A DNA stretch of 25,837 nucleotides from Alistipes sp. (GCA_017560305.1 JAFYOF010000070.1:1-25837), one strand, 5' to 3'. Counted from the stretch's first letter, positions 1 to 9,030 are shown. The notes: generated from the letters alone by a model not told the origin. Numbers and translations: made by a program.

Positions 1-1
1 G

Positions 2-349
2 GATTGGTTACTTAAGGGCGCACAACCTACCGATACTTGTCGAGCAATTCTCTCGTACAAGGGCGTTTTGTACAAGAAGCACCTCTTGGGTGGTGTAGCA
101 AAGGGCGCATTCTCTGAGGCAGATGCAGAGGCAAAGTTCAACAAGTGGCTTGGTGAGAAGGAGAGCAAGATCGCCGCAAAGGTAAACAAGCTCGCAACTG
201 ACGCCAAGAACGCTGAGAAGGCTGCTTTGGCTGCTGAGACAAAGGTTAAGGAGGAGCGTGCTGCTGCTATCGCTGCTAAGGCTGCTGCTGCAACTGCAGA
301 GGCAACTGAGGCTGAGACAGAGGAGCCAGCTGCAGAGTCAGCAGAGTAA
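2..349 (+). CDS. rpsP: 30S ribosomal protein S16, 5'-truncated by the window edge
   Basis: Component of the small ribosomal subunit. The frame is open from base 2; the first visible residues ([20 protein letters not shown]) are the conserved S16 segment around 'GAQPT-T...IL', so the N-terminal half lies outside the window. After the S16 fold the protein carries a long tail of about 60 residues rich in Ala, Lys and Glu, which is common in Bacteroidales S16 and absent from the ~82-residue E. coli protein. An intrinsic terminator follows 30 bases after the stop, and rimM, the usual S16 neighbour, lies just beyond. An internal TTG at base 68 is not a start. The identification is firm; the function of the tail is unknown. 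Confidence 0.93.
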   Translation, partial: DWLLKGAQPTDTCRAILSYKGVLYKKHLLGGVAKGAFSEADAEAKFNKWLGEKESKIAAKVNKLATDAKNAEKAALAAETKVKEERAAAIAAKAAAATAEATEAETEEPAAESAE

Positions 350-377
350 TCCGCTGTTGTGTTTCTTAACGCAGAAT

Positions 378-407
378 GGGGTGTCTAACAAAATGACACC
401 CTTTTTT
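378..407 (+). terminator. Intrinsic terminator after rpsP
   Basis: GGGTGTC (379-385) pairs with GACACCC (395-401) around a 9-nt loop and is followed directly by six T (402-407). It should separate rpsP from rimM despite their shared role. Confidence 0.85.
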
Positions 408-458
408 AGTATCGCTAACTAAGGTGGTCTACCCCACCGAAGCATAATATCACAGATT

Positions 459-971
459 ATGAAAGAAAACTTCACTGCCGTTGCCCGCGTGGGCAAACTT
501 TTCGGACAGGCCGACACGGGAGGCGTGTCGGTGACTCTCTACACCACCTTCCCCGAGGATTTCAACCCCGAGGAGGATGCTCTGTTTGTGGAGATCAGCT
601 CCCTGCCCGTGCCCCTCTACTGCGATAAGTTCGAGCGCCGTGGCGTCTCGGGCGCAAATGTCGAGTTTGCCGACTTCGACACACCCCGCCGTGCCGAGGA
701 GCTCATCGGCAAGGAGTTGTATATGGAGCTGGAGGAGGAGCGTGACGACGACGAGTTCTATATGGAGGACCTCATCGGCTTCAGCGTCACCGCCGGCAAG
801 TTGCGTGGCGAGATTGTCGACTTCTACGACAGCGAGCACAACCCACTCTTTGGCGTAGACTTCGGCGAGGGCGAGCGTCTTATCCCCGCTGCCGAGGAGT
901 TCATCGCCGCCATCAACTTCGAGAAGCAGACCATCAAGATGGTATTGCCCGAGGGCTTGCTGGAGCTCTAA
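459..971 (+). CDS. rimM: Ribosome maturation factor RimM
   Basis: Cytoplasmic assembly factor for the 30S head (binds S19, helps 16S rRNA processing). The 170-residue length fits the family. The N-terminal beta-barrel shows 'VARVGKLFGQADTGGVSV', a variant of the family's 'vGkI.g.hGirGevkV'; the C-terminal PRC-barrel-like domain ends with 'RLIPAAEEFI', matching the 'ellIPf..efv' of RimM. The order rpsP-rimM is the common bacterial arrangement, although a terminator lies between them here, so rimM probably has its own promoter. A short stem (GGTGG at 423-427 with CCACC at 434-438) lies in its leader. The ATG at 459 is the only start that keeps the whole N-terminal motif. Confidence 0.92.
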   Translation: MKENFTAVARVGKLFGQADTGGVSVTLYTTFPEDFNPEEDALFVEISSLPVPLYCDKFERRGVSGANVEFADFDTPRRAEELIGKELYMELEEERDDDEFYMEDLIGFSVTAGKLRGEIVDFYDSEHNPLFGVDFGEGERLIPAAEEFIAAINFEKQTIKMVLPEGLLEL

Positions 972-993
972 TGCGGAATATAAGTATAAAGAA

Positions 994-1019
994 AAACCCG
1001 AGTCAAGCGACTCGGGTTT
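994..1019. terminator. Two-way terminator between rimM and the FKBP pair
   Basis: AAACCCGAGTC (994-1004) pairs perfectly with GACTCGGGTTT (1009-1019) around AAGC. T-rich flanks exist on both strands (TTTCTTGTTTT on plus, TTTTTCTTTATA on minus), so it can serve both convergent units. A second perfect palindrome (1040-1058, AGGTGTTTT and AAAACACCT around one base) lies between it and the FKBP stop. Confidence 0.85.
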
Positions 1020-1068
1020 CTTGTTTTATGTTTTGAATGAGGTGTTTTTAAAACACCTTTTCAGGCAA

Positions 1069-2112
1069 TTACTCCTCGATTGGAGACAATGGAGTAACAG
1101 GAGCCTCCTTTGGCTTAACCTCGTGAAGCTCAACCTTGAACTCCAACGCCTCGTTAGGACCGATCATACCGTTGCCAGCACCGCCCTGACCGTAAGCCAA
1201 CTCAGATGGAATCCAGAGTGTGATCTGGCCACCTACGCCTACCAACTGAAGACCCTCAGTCCAGCCGCGGATAACGCCAGTCAATGGGAACTCGATAGAC
1301 TCGCCGCGCTCGTAAGATGAGTCGAATACGAAACCATCGCGCAACTTACCCTCGTAGTCAACCTTAACGATATCGTTTGCAGTTGGCTTAACATTAGCGT
1401 CACCCTCGCGGTCGATGCGATAGAGCAAACCGCTCTCAGTCTTCTGTACGCCGCTCTTCTTCTCAAGGCTTGCCAACCAAGCGTCAGATGCCTCCTTGTT
1501 CTTGCGTGGCAATACATTGAGGAAGTAAGTCATCACATAGTTGTCAGCCTCGTCGCTTGCCAACTTTGAACCTGACTCAGAGTTGAACTCCTTGACAGCA
1601 GTTGCAAACCAGTAAGCCTGGATAGGAAGACGAGCACCACGGAAGCGAGCACCCATATCATAACCATAAGCGAATGATACGCTCTGACGCTCCTCCTCTG
1701 ACTCGAATACATCCAACTGTGCGAGCAATGCCTGCTGCTGCATAACGAGTGAAATCTCAGATACAGTATCCAATGGGTTCTCAGCCAAGAACTTCTGGAT
1801 GCGCTCTGGGCGCTTTGAAGTGAAGAACTCCTCGAGAATCTCGAGCTGTGCCTGGCACTTCTCGTCTGCATCGTACTCCTTGTCGAGAACCATTGAGCTC
1901 TCCAAAGCGTCAGCCAATACTGTCCAGTCGAACTTAATCTCAGGAACATTTACACGCATATCGTTGGCGAAGTTAACACCATAAGCGTAAGAGAGTGTGT
2001 CCAACTTTGACTTATCACCCTTCGATACGCCAAACTCGTTGGTCTTGCTACCGCAACCAACCATCACTGCTGCAGCAACTACAACAGCCAAAACTGAAAT
2101 AAACTTTTTCAT
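1069..2112 (-). CDS. FKBP-type peptidyl-prolyl isomerase, lipoprotein
   Basis: Predicted envelope-anchored proline isomerase that assists folding of exported proteins. The N-terminus is a lipoprotein signal (hydrophobic run, then VMVGC with Cys20). Residues ~30-220 form the helical N-terminal (dimerisation/chaperone) region typical of FkpA/Mip-like FKBPs, beginning 'LDTLSYAYGVNFANDM'. The catalytic FKBP domain spans about 240-335 and keeps the diagnostic residues: VDYEG, FDSS, the VIRGWTEGL motif with its active-site Trp, and LWIPSELAYG. A short Pro-rich tail ends the protein. It lies 32 bases downstream of a second FKBP gene on the same strand, so the two are likely co-transcribed. The family call is secure; the client proteins are unknown. 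Confidence 0.9.
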   Translation of the reverse strand: MKKFISVLAVVVAAAVMVGCGSKTNEFGVSKGDKSKLDTLSYAYGVNFANDMRVNVPEIKFDWTVLADALESSMVLDKEYDADEKCQAQLEILEEFFTSKRPERIQKFLAENPLDTVSEISLVMQQQALLAQLDVFESEEERQSVSFAYGYDMGARFRGARLPIQAYWFATAVKEFNSESGSKLASDEADNYVMTYFLNVLPRKNKEASDAWLASLEKKSGVQKTESGLLYRIDREGDANVKPTANDIVKVDYEGKLRDGFVFDSSYERGESIEFPLTGVIRGWTEGLQLVGVGGQITLWIPSELAYGQGGAGNGMIGPNEALEFKVELHEVKPKEAPVTPLSPIEE

Positions 2113-2144
2113 CTTTTTTGTTATTGTTTTTAGTTTGAAAATTT

Positions 2145-2846
2145 CTATCTGCGACGGCGCTTCACCTCGACGATCTGCACCTCATACTGCAACATCTCGT
2201 TAGGCTTGATGCCCTTCTCGCTGTCGCCCGCTGGACCGTATGCAAGCTTCGATGGTATCCACAGAGTCACCTTTCCGCCCTGACCTACCAGCTTGACACC
2301 CTCCGACAAACCATCGGGGAGCTTCATCAGCGTGGTGCGCAGCGTGTCGGGTCGCTCCGACGCAGGGTCAACCTCTACGCCCGCCATTGTTCGCACGGTA
2401 TAGGTGAAGGCTACGGTGTCGCGTGGGTGGTTAGCCGTGTTGCTCATATTTCCCAACTCGCCCACCTTGTAGGTAAGTCCCGTACGCGTGCGGTTGATTG
2501 AGGCATCCGAGGCTGCAAGGTCGGTGAGGTACTGGTCCTCATACTTGCTCACGCGCTCATACACATCGTAATTCATATAAGAGAGCAGATACAACTTGCC
2601 ATCTTCGAGCGAGATTTTCTCCTGACCGAGCATAGCATCCTCAACACCCGCCATCACCATCTCGGGGCGCAGGGTCGAGTCCATCTGCATAATGTTGTAA
2701 GCAATATTCATACCTATGACATAAGACAACGAGTCGGCGCTGTCTGCAAGTCGCCTGCTGCTGCTCGAAGCACCGCCACACGCCACCGCCAACATCGCAA
2801 CCACGCTCACGACAAGGACAACTACTGAATATCTGCTAATCTTCAT
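2145..2846 (-). CDS. FKBP-like lipoprotein with a degenerate active site
   Basis: First gene of the FKBP pair. It has a lipoprotein signal (LAVAC, Cys23) and an N-terminal 'LSYVIGMNIAYNIM' helix like that of its neighbour. The C-terminal FKBP domain (about 130-229) retains GGKVTLWIPSKLAYG, but the stretch that should read 'F-D-S-S...G...VIPGW-EGL' is instead 'VDPASERPDTLRTTLMKLPDGLSEGVKL': the FD pair and the active-site Trp are missing. The protein ends in Arg-rich 'VKRRRR'. What I see is loss of catalytic residues; I infer it is a chaperone or binding partner rather than an isomerase, perhaps working with the intact downstream copy. The similar architecture suggests the two arose by tandem duplication. 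Confidence 0.85.
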   Translation of the reverse strand: MKISRYSVVVLVVSVVAMLAVACGGASSSSRRLADSADSLSYVIGMNIAYNIMQMDSTLRPEMVMAGVEDAMLGQEKISLEDGKLYLLSYMNYDVYERVSKYEDQYLTDLAASDASINRTRTGLTYKVGELGNMSNTANHPRDTVAFTYTVRTMAGVEVDPASERPDTLRTTLMKLPDGLSEGVKLVGQGGKVTLWIPSKLAYGPAGDSEKGIKPNEMLQYEVQIVEVKRRRR

Positions 2847-2890
2847 ACTCCCAAATTTTTAACCACCTGGCACTCGCCAAAATGGAATTG

Positions 2891-2898
2891 CAAATATA
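2891..2898 (-). promoter_or_regulatory. Likely -7 box for the FKBP pair
   Basis: On the minus strand this reads TATATTTG, an exact match to the Bacteroidota -7 consensus TAnnTTTG, 45 bases upstream of the ATG at 2846. A second candidate (TATCTTTG, minus, 2945-2952) lies further up. No clear -33 TTTG was found for either. Confidence 0.45.
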
Positions 2899-2972
2899 CC
2901 ATTTATTTGAATATAAATTCCCGAAAAGGGGCAATTTATCTCGGCAAAGATACGAAAAATTCATTTTTTGCA

Positions 2973-2980
2973 TATATTTG
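2973..2980 (+). promoter_or_regulatory. Likely -7 box for pdxB
   Basis: TATATTTG exactly matches TAnnTTTG. Transcription would begin near 2986, downstream of the ATG at 2968 and upstream of the ATG at 3007, which supports the shorter PdxB start. Confidence 0.5.
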
Positions 2981-3006
2981 TATGTCAAAATCAACCTTTT
3001 CGCACT

Positions 3007-4002
3007 ATGAAAGTAATCATCGACAACGCAATACCATACATCAAAGGGGTGCTTGAGCCATATGCCGAGGGACTCTATCGTGAGGGGCGCAGTTTTAGCA
3101 AGGAGGAGGTGAAAGATGCTGATATGCTGATTATTCGCACACGCACACGCTGCGACGAGACTCTTTTGGAGGACTCACGCGTGCGACTGATTTCAACGGC
3201 GACCATCGGCTTCGACCACATAGACCTCGACTACTGCTCACGCAACGGCATCAAGGTGACAACCGCCCAGGGGTGCAACGCTGCGGGCGTGCTGCAATGG
3301 GTGGCGGCGGCGCTGGCGATGCTCTCGGCAAGGGAGGGCTGGCGACCCGAGGAGCGCACATTGGGTATTGTCGGCGTAGGAAATGTGGGACGACTGGTGG
3401 AGCAGTACGCTCGTGCGTGGGGCTTCAGAGTTCTGCGCTGTGACCCGCCACGACTTGAGCGCGAGGGCGGCGACTTTCTGCCGATGGAAGAGGTTGTAGC
3501 ACAAGCAGATATAATTACATTCCACACCCCGCTGGACAGCACCACTTTCCACCTGATTTCCGATGATGTCATCGCGCGGATGAAGCCCACGGCTACGCTG
3601 ATTAACGCCTCGCGCGGCGAGGTTGCCGACACGGCGGCGCTGCTGAAGGCGGAGCAGACGCTGATGCTGGATGTGTGGGAGGGTGAGCCTGCGATTAGTG
3701 GTGACCTGCTGAAGAAGGCGCTGGTGACCACGCCCCACATTGCGGGTTACTCGGCGCAGGGCAAGGCGAATGCCACGGTGGCGGTGGTGAAGGCGGCGGC
3801 AGAACACTTCTCATTGCCGATTGAGGGTTGGTATCCCGCCGAGGTGCAGCCTGTGGAGCGCACGCCGATAAGTTGGGAGCAGATGTGCGCCACAATCACC
3901 TCGCACTGCGACCTTGCGGCAGAGAGCGCACAACTCAAAAGCAACCCCGACTCATTTGAGTCACTCCGCAATAATTACGCCTACCGAGAGGAGTATTTTT
4001 AG
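3007..4002 (+). CDS. pdxB: Erythronate-4-phosphate dehydrogenase
   Basis: NAD-dependent oxidation of 4-phosphoerythronate, second step of the DXP-dependent pyridoxal 5'-phosphate pathway, cytoplasmic. The protein is a D-isomer 2-hydroxyacid dehydrogenase beginning MKVIIDNAIPYIKG, characteristic of PdxB. The Rossmann motif GIVGVGNVG lies at 120-128 and the catalytic triad is visible as Arg203 (NASRGE), Glu227 (DVWEGEP) and His244 (TTPHIAGYS); 'TPHIAGYSAQGK' is diagnostic for PdxB among its relatives. At 331 residues it is shorter than E. coli PdxB (378), with a compressed loop between Arg203 and Glu227 and a short C-terminal dimerisation part. An upstream ATG at 2968 overlaps the -7 box and adds 13 unconserved residues, so I reject it. 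Confidence 0.93.
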   Translation: MKVIIDNAIPYIKGVLEPYAEGLYREGRSFSKEEVKDADMLIIRTRTRCDETLLEDSRVRLISTATIGFDHIDLDYCSRNGIKVTTAQGCNAAGVLQWVAAALAMLSAREGWRPEERTLGIVGVGNVGRLVEQYARAWGFRVLRCDPPRLEREGGDFLPMEEVVAQADIITFHTPLDSTTFHLISDDVIARMKPTATLINASRGEVADTAALLKAEQTLMLDVWEGEPAISGDLLKKALVTTPHIAGYSAQGKANATVAVVKAAAEHFSLPIEGWYPAEVQPVERTPISWEQMCATITSHCDLAAESAQLKSNPDSFESLRNNYAYREEYF

Positions 4003-4032
4003 TATTTTTAAGTATTCCTTCGAGATAAAGAG

Positions 4033-4074
4033 AGGGCTGTCCAAAGTTTGGGCAGCCCTTGCTTTTGCTTTTTT
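4033..4074 (+). terminator. Intrinsic terminator after pdxB
   Basis: AGGGCTGTCC (4033-4042) pairs with GGGCAGCCCT (4050-4059) with one G-U, 7-nt loop, followed by the T-rich run GCTTTTGCTTTTTT. Confidence 0.8.
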
Positions 4075-4115
4075 CTAAAATTGTATAACGCCAATATCAC
4101 CTTGTCTGGCAACTT

Positions 4116-6002
4116 TTATAGTGCTTTGTTGTATGGCACATACGGCGCATACATCGCATTGAGAGTCTCTGGCAGCCATACGCGGTAGCGGGTGCTCTTC
4201 TCCCAGGTGTTGCCCGCCGAGCCGAAGTCGCAGAGGCGTACTGGCAACTGCTCGCCGTGACCCTCCATATCAGCACCCAGCACCATCAGCGCCGAGTATG
4301 CCATCCACGCAAAGTCGGGCTTCTGGACTGGGGTCAACTCCACATATCCACCCGCCTGAACGATTGTCGAACTCTCGTCAACATCGCCATCATCGAAACG
4401 GCTGTCGCGCGCCAAAACCACGGGTCCTCGCATCAGCGCCTGATAGTTGTCCTGTCGCAGCACACGGCCACGCATATCAAGTTTCAGAGTCACCTTGTCG
4501 CCAGATTGCCAAGTGCGAGTGATTGCGTGCCAGCCGTGCATTGTGATGCTCTGCGCCTCGCCGTTCACCTCTACCGAGCAGTGGTCAAGCGCCACCCAAG
4601 CAGGGATACGCAGGGCGAGGGAGAAGTTCACGGGCTTCTTTGGCGAAACCTCCAGCTCAATCACATCACCCTCGGGGTAAGTTGTTCTCTGCGTGAGGTT
4701 TACAGGATTTTTACGCTTCGCATCAAGGTAGAGCGTTGCCTCCGATGCGGCGTAGAGATTCACCTGCACCAAGTTCTCGGCGGTATGATACATCGCCTTT
4801 GGAATAAGGGCGAAGGCACGAGGTCCGTTGGCGTTGCAGCAGTTGATATGCAGACCGCACTGCTCCTCGCCAGGCGAGCGCCAACCCTCTAGCGGGCTAT
4901 ACTTTGAAATCTGTCCCGCATCGCCACGCAACGAAGCCATCAGGGCATTGTACATCGTAAGTTCAATATGGTCGGCGAGCACCTGATTGTGGTTAATCTC
5001 CATCAGTCGCTCACAGAGCTGCATCCAGGTGAAGGTCACGCAGGTCTCCATCATATGGTAGGCGGGTTGCGTCTGGCGCTCCTTGCCGCCGTACCAGCAC
5101 TCGAATGCTGCGCCCGAGCCAGCGATATTGATCTCGGTGTCGATGATGTTCTGCACGGTCTTTTCCACCGCCTCGAGCAATATCTCCTCGCCCGTAACCT
5201 TGTAGAGCTCCAGCAGACCTATGTAGCACGACATCATCTCATAAGCCTTCTGTCCATTCTCGGGCGAGAACCACTGCTTGGGGAATGGGAAGCGGGTCGC
5301 AACATCCACACCCTCAAGGGCTTTGCGGATGAGTTCAGGTCCATCGGGCTCCGAGAGGCGGCAGGCAATGTAGGTGGCGAAATCGAGATACTCCTTGCGA
5401 GATGTGCGGTTGTAGAGGTACATCACAGGCTCCAGCACCGAGCAGCTCGCCATACCGTGGTAGTTACCCGTTGAGATGATATCGACATCCTCCAGCTCGC
5501 CCATCAAGTGGTCAAGCACACGACACGCCGACTGCAACGCGCGCTTGTCGCCCGAGAGGTCGTACCACGCAACCAGACCGAGCATAGTGTATTTTCTGCC
5601 CCATATATCCCAACTCTTCAAGTGGTGGTCGTCACGATAGTTGCCGATGTAGCCATCGGGGGTCTGCGACGCCATCATAGCCTCAACGCTCTGGCGGATG
5701 ATATCATACAGTTCGGGGTCGCGGTTGTAGCGGTAGGATGCTATTGCGCCCTGCACCCACTTGCCCCAAAACTCGCTCTGCCACGCCCAGGTCTCGGTGC
5801 GGTTGTTGAACGGAGCGACGATATGCTCCCAGTCCTGCGCCTTGACGCGGTGGGCGATGCAGTCGTCTATGCGTGAGCCCAGGTAGCCGCCAATCTTCAC
5901 GCTCTCGACGGGTGAGTTTACGGCAATCTGCGCCTGCGCCAATGGCGTGAGCAGCGCAGCGAAAAGCGTCGCACAAAGGATGGTGTGGAGTAATCTTCTC
6001 AT
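4116..6002 (-). CDS. Secreted GH127/DUF1680 family enzyme, beta-L-arabinofuranosidase-like
   Basis: Predicted periplasmic glycoside hydrolase that releases beta-linked L-arabinofuranose from plant or glycoprotein glycans. Start chosen at MRRLLHTILC (6002), which gives a clear signal peptide ending AQA-QIAV; the longer start at 6053 lies upstream of the -7 box. The body is an (alpha/alpha)6 barrel as in family GH127. The Zn/thiolate catalytic set known from HypBA1 (Glu-x-Cys and Cys-Cys) is present: Glu319 and Cys321 in METC, and Cys388-Cys389 in NCCNANGPR; Glu301 (AAFECWYGG) is the likely acid/base. At 628 residues it has normal length. No transport genes lie next to it, so it does not sit in a polysaccharide utilisation locus here. 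GH146 or another DUF1680 branch, with a different arabinoside as substrate, is possible. Confidence 0.86.
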   Translation of the reverse strand: MRRLLHTILCATLFAALLTPLAQAQIAVNSPVESVKIGGYLGSRIDDCIAHRVKAQDWEHIVAPFNNRTETWAWQSEFWGKWVQGAIASYRYNRDPELYDIIRQSVEAMMASQTPDGYIGNYRDDHHLKSWDIWGRKYTMLGLVAWYDLSGDKRALQSACRVLDHLMGELEDVDIISTGNYHGMASCSVLEPVMYLYNRTSRKEYLDFATYIACRLSEPDGPELIRKALEGVDVATRFPFPKQWFSPENGQKAYEMMSCYIGLLELYKVTGEEILLEAVEKTVQNIIDTEINIAGSGAAFECWYGGKERQTQPAYHMMETCVTFTWMQLCERLMEINHNQVLADHIELTMYNALMASLRGDAGQISKYSPLEGWRSPGEEQCGLHINCCNANGPRAFALIPKAMYHTAENLVQVNLYAASEATLYLDAKRKNPVNLTQRTTYPEGDVIELEVSPKKPVNFSLALRIPAWVALDHCSVEVNGEAQSITMHGWHAITRTWQSGDKVTLKLDMRGRVLRQDNYQALMRGPVVLARDSRFDDGDVDESSTIVQAGGYVELTPVQKPDFAWMAYSALMVLGADMEGHGEQLPVRLCDFGSAGNTWEKSTRYRVWLPETLNAMYAPYVPYNKAL

Positions 6003-6031
6003 AGAGGTTGGTTGTTTATGGTTTTCCTTTT

Positions 6032-6039
6032 CAAAGTTA
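6032..6039 (-). promoter_or_regulatory. Likely -7 box for the GH127 gene
   Basis: Minus-strand TAACTTTG matches TAnnTTTG. It lies 30 bases upstream of the chosen ATG at 6002 and downstream of the alternative ATG at 6053. Confidence 0.5.
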
Positions 6040-6054
6040 AGAAAAAATACCAAT

Positions 6055-6092
6055 ATAAAAAACGGTTGCCCTCGATTTTGGAGGACAACCGT
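6055..6092 (-). terminator. Intrinsic terminator after the M16 peptidase gene
   Basis: The arms at 6062-6073 and 6081-6092 are complementary over 12 positions; the single mismatch becomes a G-U only in minus-strand RNA, and a T-run (TTTTTTATA) follows on that strand. This orients the terminator to the minus strand. Confidence 0.8.
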
Positions 6093-6123
6093 AATACAAA
6101 TTAGCCTTGTTAGACGGCTTCAA

Positions 6124-8958
6124 CTACTTTGCTGGGCGCATAACAACCTTCACCATAGACTTCTCAGAAAGCAGACGCTTTGCCAATGCCTGAACATCAG
6201 CCGAAGTGATGTTGTTTACTGCTGGCTCATAGTCATCAACATAATTCACGCCGAAGTCGTAGTAAGTCTGCATTGTGCGTGACCACCAGCCGTTCTGCTC
6301 GATGTTCTTCTTGTGATCCTTCAACAAGAACTCGCGAGTCTTGTCCATATCCTCCTGAAGTGGACCCTCGGCAGCAATCTTCTCAATCTCGGCAATCACG
6401 ATGTCGGTGAGCTCGTCAGCCATCTGCTCGTTGGTGTCGAACTGAATCTGAACGAGGTAGTGCTGTACTGGGTGAGTGTTCTGTGAGCCACGAACACCTA
6501 CGCCGTAAGTACCACCCTTCTCCTCGCGGATTGACTTGAGGTAGCGGTTGCTGAGTGCCTGTGAGAGGAACTGAATTGTGAGTGAGTTCTTTACGGTGAA
6601 CTTGCTCTCGCCGCTGAATGCCACGAATACAGATACCTTTGGCTGCTCCATCTTGGTAGTGAAGTCGTTTACAACATCGGTTGCAACGCGTACCTTATCG
6701 TCAACGAACTTGTTCGATGGCTTCTTCTGGGTTGGCAATGAGCCGATGTACTTCTCAACGAGTGGCTTCAACTCCTCGGGGCTCATATTACCGTAGATAG
6801 TGAAACGGAAGCCCTGTGCGTTGCTGTAAAGCTGTGAGTGGATGTCTGCCATACGCTCGAACTTGACTGTACTCAAGAGCTCTGGAGAGAGCTGCTGACG
6901 GCGGTAGTTGTCGCCGTAGAGGGTCTTCATACGCTCCTGCATTGCAATGAAGTCAGGGTTTGTGAGCTGGTTGGCGAGCATAGCATCGTAGCGGTTCATC
7001 AGCGTTGCGAAGTCCTCCTCGGTAAAGCGAGGCGCTGTGAATGTGAGGTACATCAACTGGAACATAGTCTCAGCATCCTTCAACGCTGCTGTACCCTCAA
7101 CCGAGTGCTTGTAAGCACCTACGCCAGCGTGTACGCGTGCGTTCTTGCCCGAGAGCTGCTTGCGGAGGTCAGAAGCCGAGAACTTAGAGATACCCGACAT
7201 TGACATCACTGTGCTCAAAATCTGTGCAGAGTAGTAATCCTCGTCAGCGAAGATAGCAGCACCACCATCAGCCACAGCCTCGAGGTTGATTGCGTCAGCC
7301 TCATAAGGGGTCTGCTTAACGATTACCTGAATGCCATTCTTCAAAGTCCACTCTGTTGTGCCGAGAACAGCGTTCTGCTTCTCCTTCTTTACTGGTGAGC
7401 CCTTCAAAACAACATCCTCAGAGATGAGTGGCTCCTTCTTTACATTATCCTCGAAAGGCTTGATGTCAGATGCAACAACCTCCTTCAGCGCTGCAACCAA
7501 CTCCTCCTCGGTAGGAACAGCTACGCCCTCCTTCTTTGGTGAGTTGATGATGATTACAACATCCTTCAAAGGCTCGTAGAGCTGCTTAACAACCTGATTT
7601 ACAACCTCGCAAGAGATGTTCTCGATGAGCTGCTTATCCAACTGATACTCAGTCTCGGCATCGTAGATAGGTGTGCCCTCGCGGAAGTTTGCGATGCACA
7701 TCTCGGCGTAAACATCGTGCTCCTTGTCCTCGCGGCTGTTGTACTTCTGCTCGTTGTAAGAGAGCATATTGTTCTTCGAGCGCTCGAACTCGCCCTCGGT
7801 GAAGCCGTAGCGACGCATACGCTCCATCTCAACGAGCAGAGCCTTGTAGCCCTCCATAATCTTGCCATCCTGAGTTGCGCCAGAACCGCCTGTAATCTCC
7901 AATGTAGGGCAGATACCGAAGCCGCTACCAGCCTGAACACCAGCCTGAATGAATGGTGCGTTTGGCTTGCGTGAGATGTCGTTCAGACGCTCGTTAATCA
8001 TATTTGAGATGTGGCTCTTCACCACCTCAATCATCTCATACTGCAAAGTGTTCTTGAACTGCTTTGGCATTGCCTGCGACTTGTAGACAATCTGGAACTG
8101 CGAGCGCTGCATCTCTGGGTCGGTAAAGATGCTCACGATAGGCTCATCGTTGCCTGGGACAACGATAACCTCCTTCTGCGCTGCGTCAGCCGCTGGAGCT
8201 GGGATATCGTCCATAATGGTCTTGATCTTCTGCTCAACCTGGTCTACATCGATATCACCTACCACAACAACTGTCTGGTAGTCGGTGCGATACCACTTGT
8301 TGTAGAAAGAGCGGATGTCGTCATAAGTAAAGTTCTGCAAGCCATCCAAGTGACCAATCAAGTTGCGCTCGGCGTAGAGAGTACCCTTACCCACAGCCTT
8401 CAGCATCTCGATTGTAGAGCGCCAAGAAGCGCTGTCGCGTGTACGCAACTCCTCCTTGATAACGCCACGCTCAGAGTCAATCTCCTCCTCCTCGAGGTTG
8501 ATGAAGTGTGACCAGTCGTGAAGAATCATCAGCGTAGAGTCAACAACGCTCTCGCGTGCCACAGGAACATCGGTCATAAAGTACTGGGTCAAGTCCCAAG
8601 AGGTGAAGGCGTTGAGGTTTGCACCGAACTTAACACCAATCTTCTCGAGGTACTCAATCATAGTCTTCTCGGGATAGTTCTTTGTGCCGTTGAAGGCCAT
8701 ATGCTCAACGAAGTGAGCCAAGCCCTGCTGGTTGTCATCCTCCTGAATAGCACCCACATCGTGAACGATGTAGAAGTTGGCCATTCCCTTTGGCTTCTCG
8801 TTGTGACGAATGTAGTAGGTAAGTCCATTCTCGAGTTTACCCACGCGGATAGCCTTGTCAGCAGGGAGCTGCTGCATAGCGTCCATCTGGGCACTTACTG
8901 ATGCCACGCCCAATGTAAACATTGCGACGATAGCAAAAATCATTCTCTTCATATTCAA
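6124..8958 (-). CDS. Periplasmic M16 family zinc metallopeptidase (pitrilysin/PqqL-like)
   Basis: Exported zinc protease of the inverzincin clan, likely degrading peptides or short proteins in the periplasm. A signal peptide (MNMKRMIFAIVAMF...SVSAQ) is followed by the first M16 domain with the inverted zinc motif HFVEH (His82, Glu85, His86) and third ligand Glu163 in DSERGVIKEE, 77 residues after His86, as in pitrilysin. The 944 residues fit the four-domain M16 layout (two N/C pairs); the second half has no HxxEH and should be the non-catalytic clamp. It is a single-gene unit with its own promoter and terminator. M16 proteins of this size are common in Bacteroidota; the substrate is unknown. 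Confidence 0.92.
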   Translation of the reverse strand: MNMKRMIFAIVAMFTLGVASVSAQMDAMQQLPADKAIRVGKLENGLTYYIRHNEKPKGMANFYIVHDVGAIQEDDNQQGLAHFVEHMAFNGTKNYPEKTMIEYLEKIGVKFGANLNAFTSWDLTQYFMTDVPVARESVVDSTLMILHDWSHFINLEEEEIDSERGVIKEELRTRDSASWRSTIEMLKAVGKGTLYAERNLIGHLDGLQNFTYDDIRSFYNKWYRTDYQTVVVVGDIDVDQVEQKIKTIMDDIPAPAADAAQKEVIVVPGNDEPIVSIFTDPEMQRSQFQIVYKSQAMPKQFKNTLQYEMIEVVKSHISNMINERLNDISRKPNAPFIQAGVQAGSGFGICPTLEITGGSGATQDGKIMEGYKALLVEMERMRRYGFTEGEFERSKNNMLSYNEQKYNSREDKEHDVYAEMCIANFREGTPIYDAETEYQLDKQLIENISCEVVNQVVKQLYEPLKDVVIIINSPKKEGVAVPTEEELVAALKEVVASDIKPFEDNVKKEPLISEDVVLKGSPVKKEKQNAVLGTTEWTLKNGIQVIVKQTPYEADAINLEAVADGGAAIFADEDYYSAQILSTVMSMSGISKFSASDLRKQLSGKNARVHAGVGAYKHSVEGTAALKDAETMFQLMYLTFTAPRFTEEDFATLMNRYDAMLANQLTNPDFIAMQERMKTLYGDNYRRQQLSPELLSTVKFERMADIHSQLYSNAQGFRFTIYGNMSPEELKPLVEKYIGSLPTQKKPSNKFVDDKVRVATDVVNDFTTKMEQPKVSVFVAFSGESKFTVKNSLTIQFLSQALSNRYLKSIREEKGGTYGVGVRGSQNTHPVQHYLVQIQFDTNEQMADELTDIVIAEIEKIAAEGPLQEDMDKTREFLLKDHKKNIEQNGWWSRTMQTYYDFGVNYVDDYEPAVNNITSADVQALAKRLLSEKSMVKVVMRPAK

Positions 8959-9030
8959 ATTTTTAATCGTTTTGTGTTTTCGTTTAGCGTTTTGCTCATC
9001 ACGCCCGCCCGTGAGCGGTCATAATAGATG

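Noticed and set aside
2968..3006. Upstream ATG extending pdxB by 13 residues
   Set aside because: It overlaps the TATATTTG box and precedes the predicted transcription start; the added residues resemble no PdxB N-terminus.
4968..5474. Long frames antisense to GH127 and to the M16 gene (e.g. also 8011-8511)
   Set aside because: They are mirrors of biased codon use in well-supported genes on the other strand; no own motifs or promoters.
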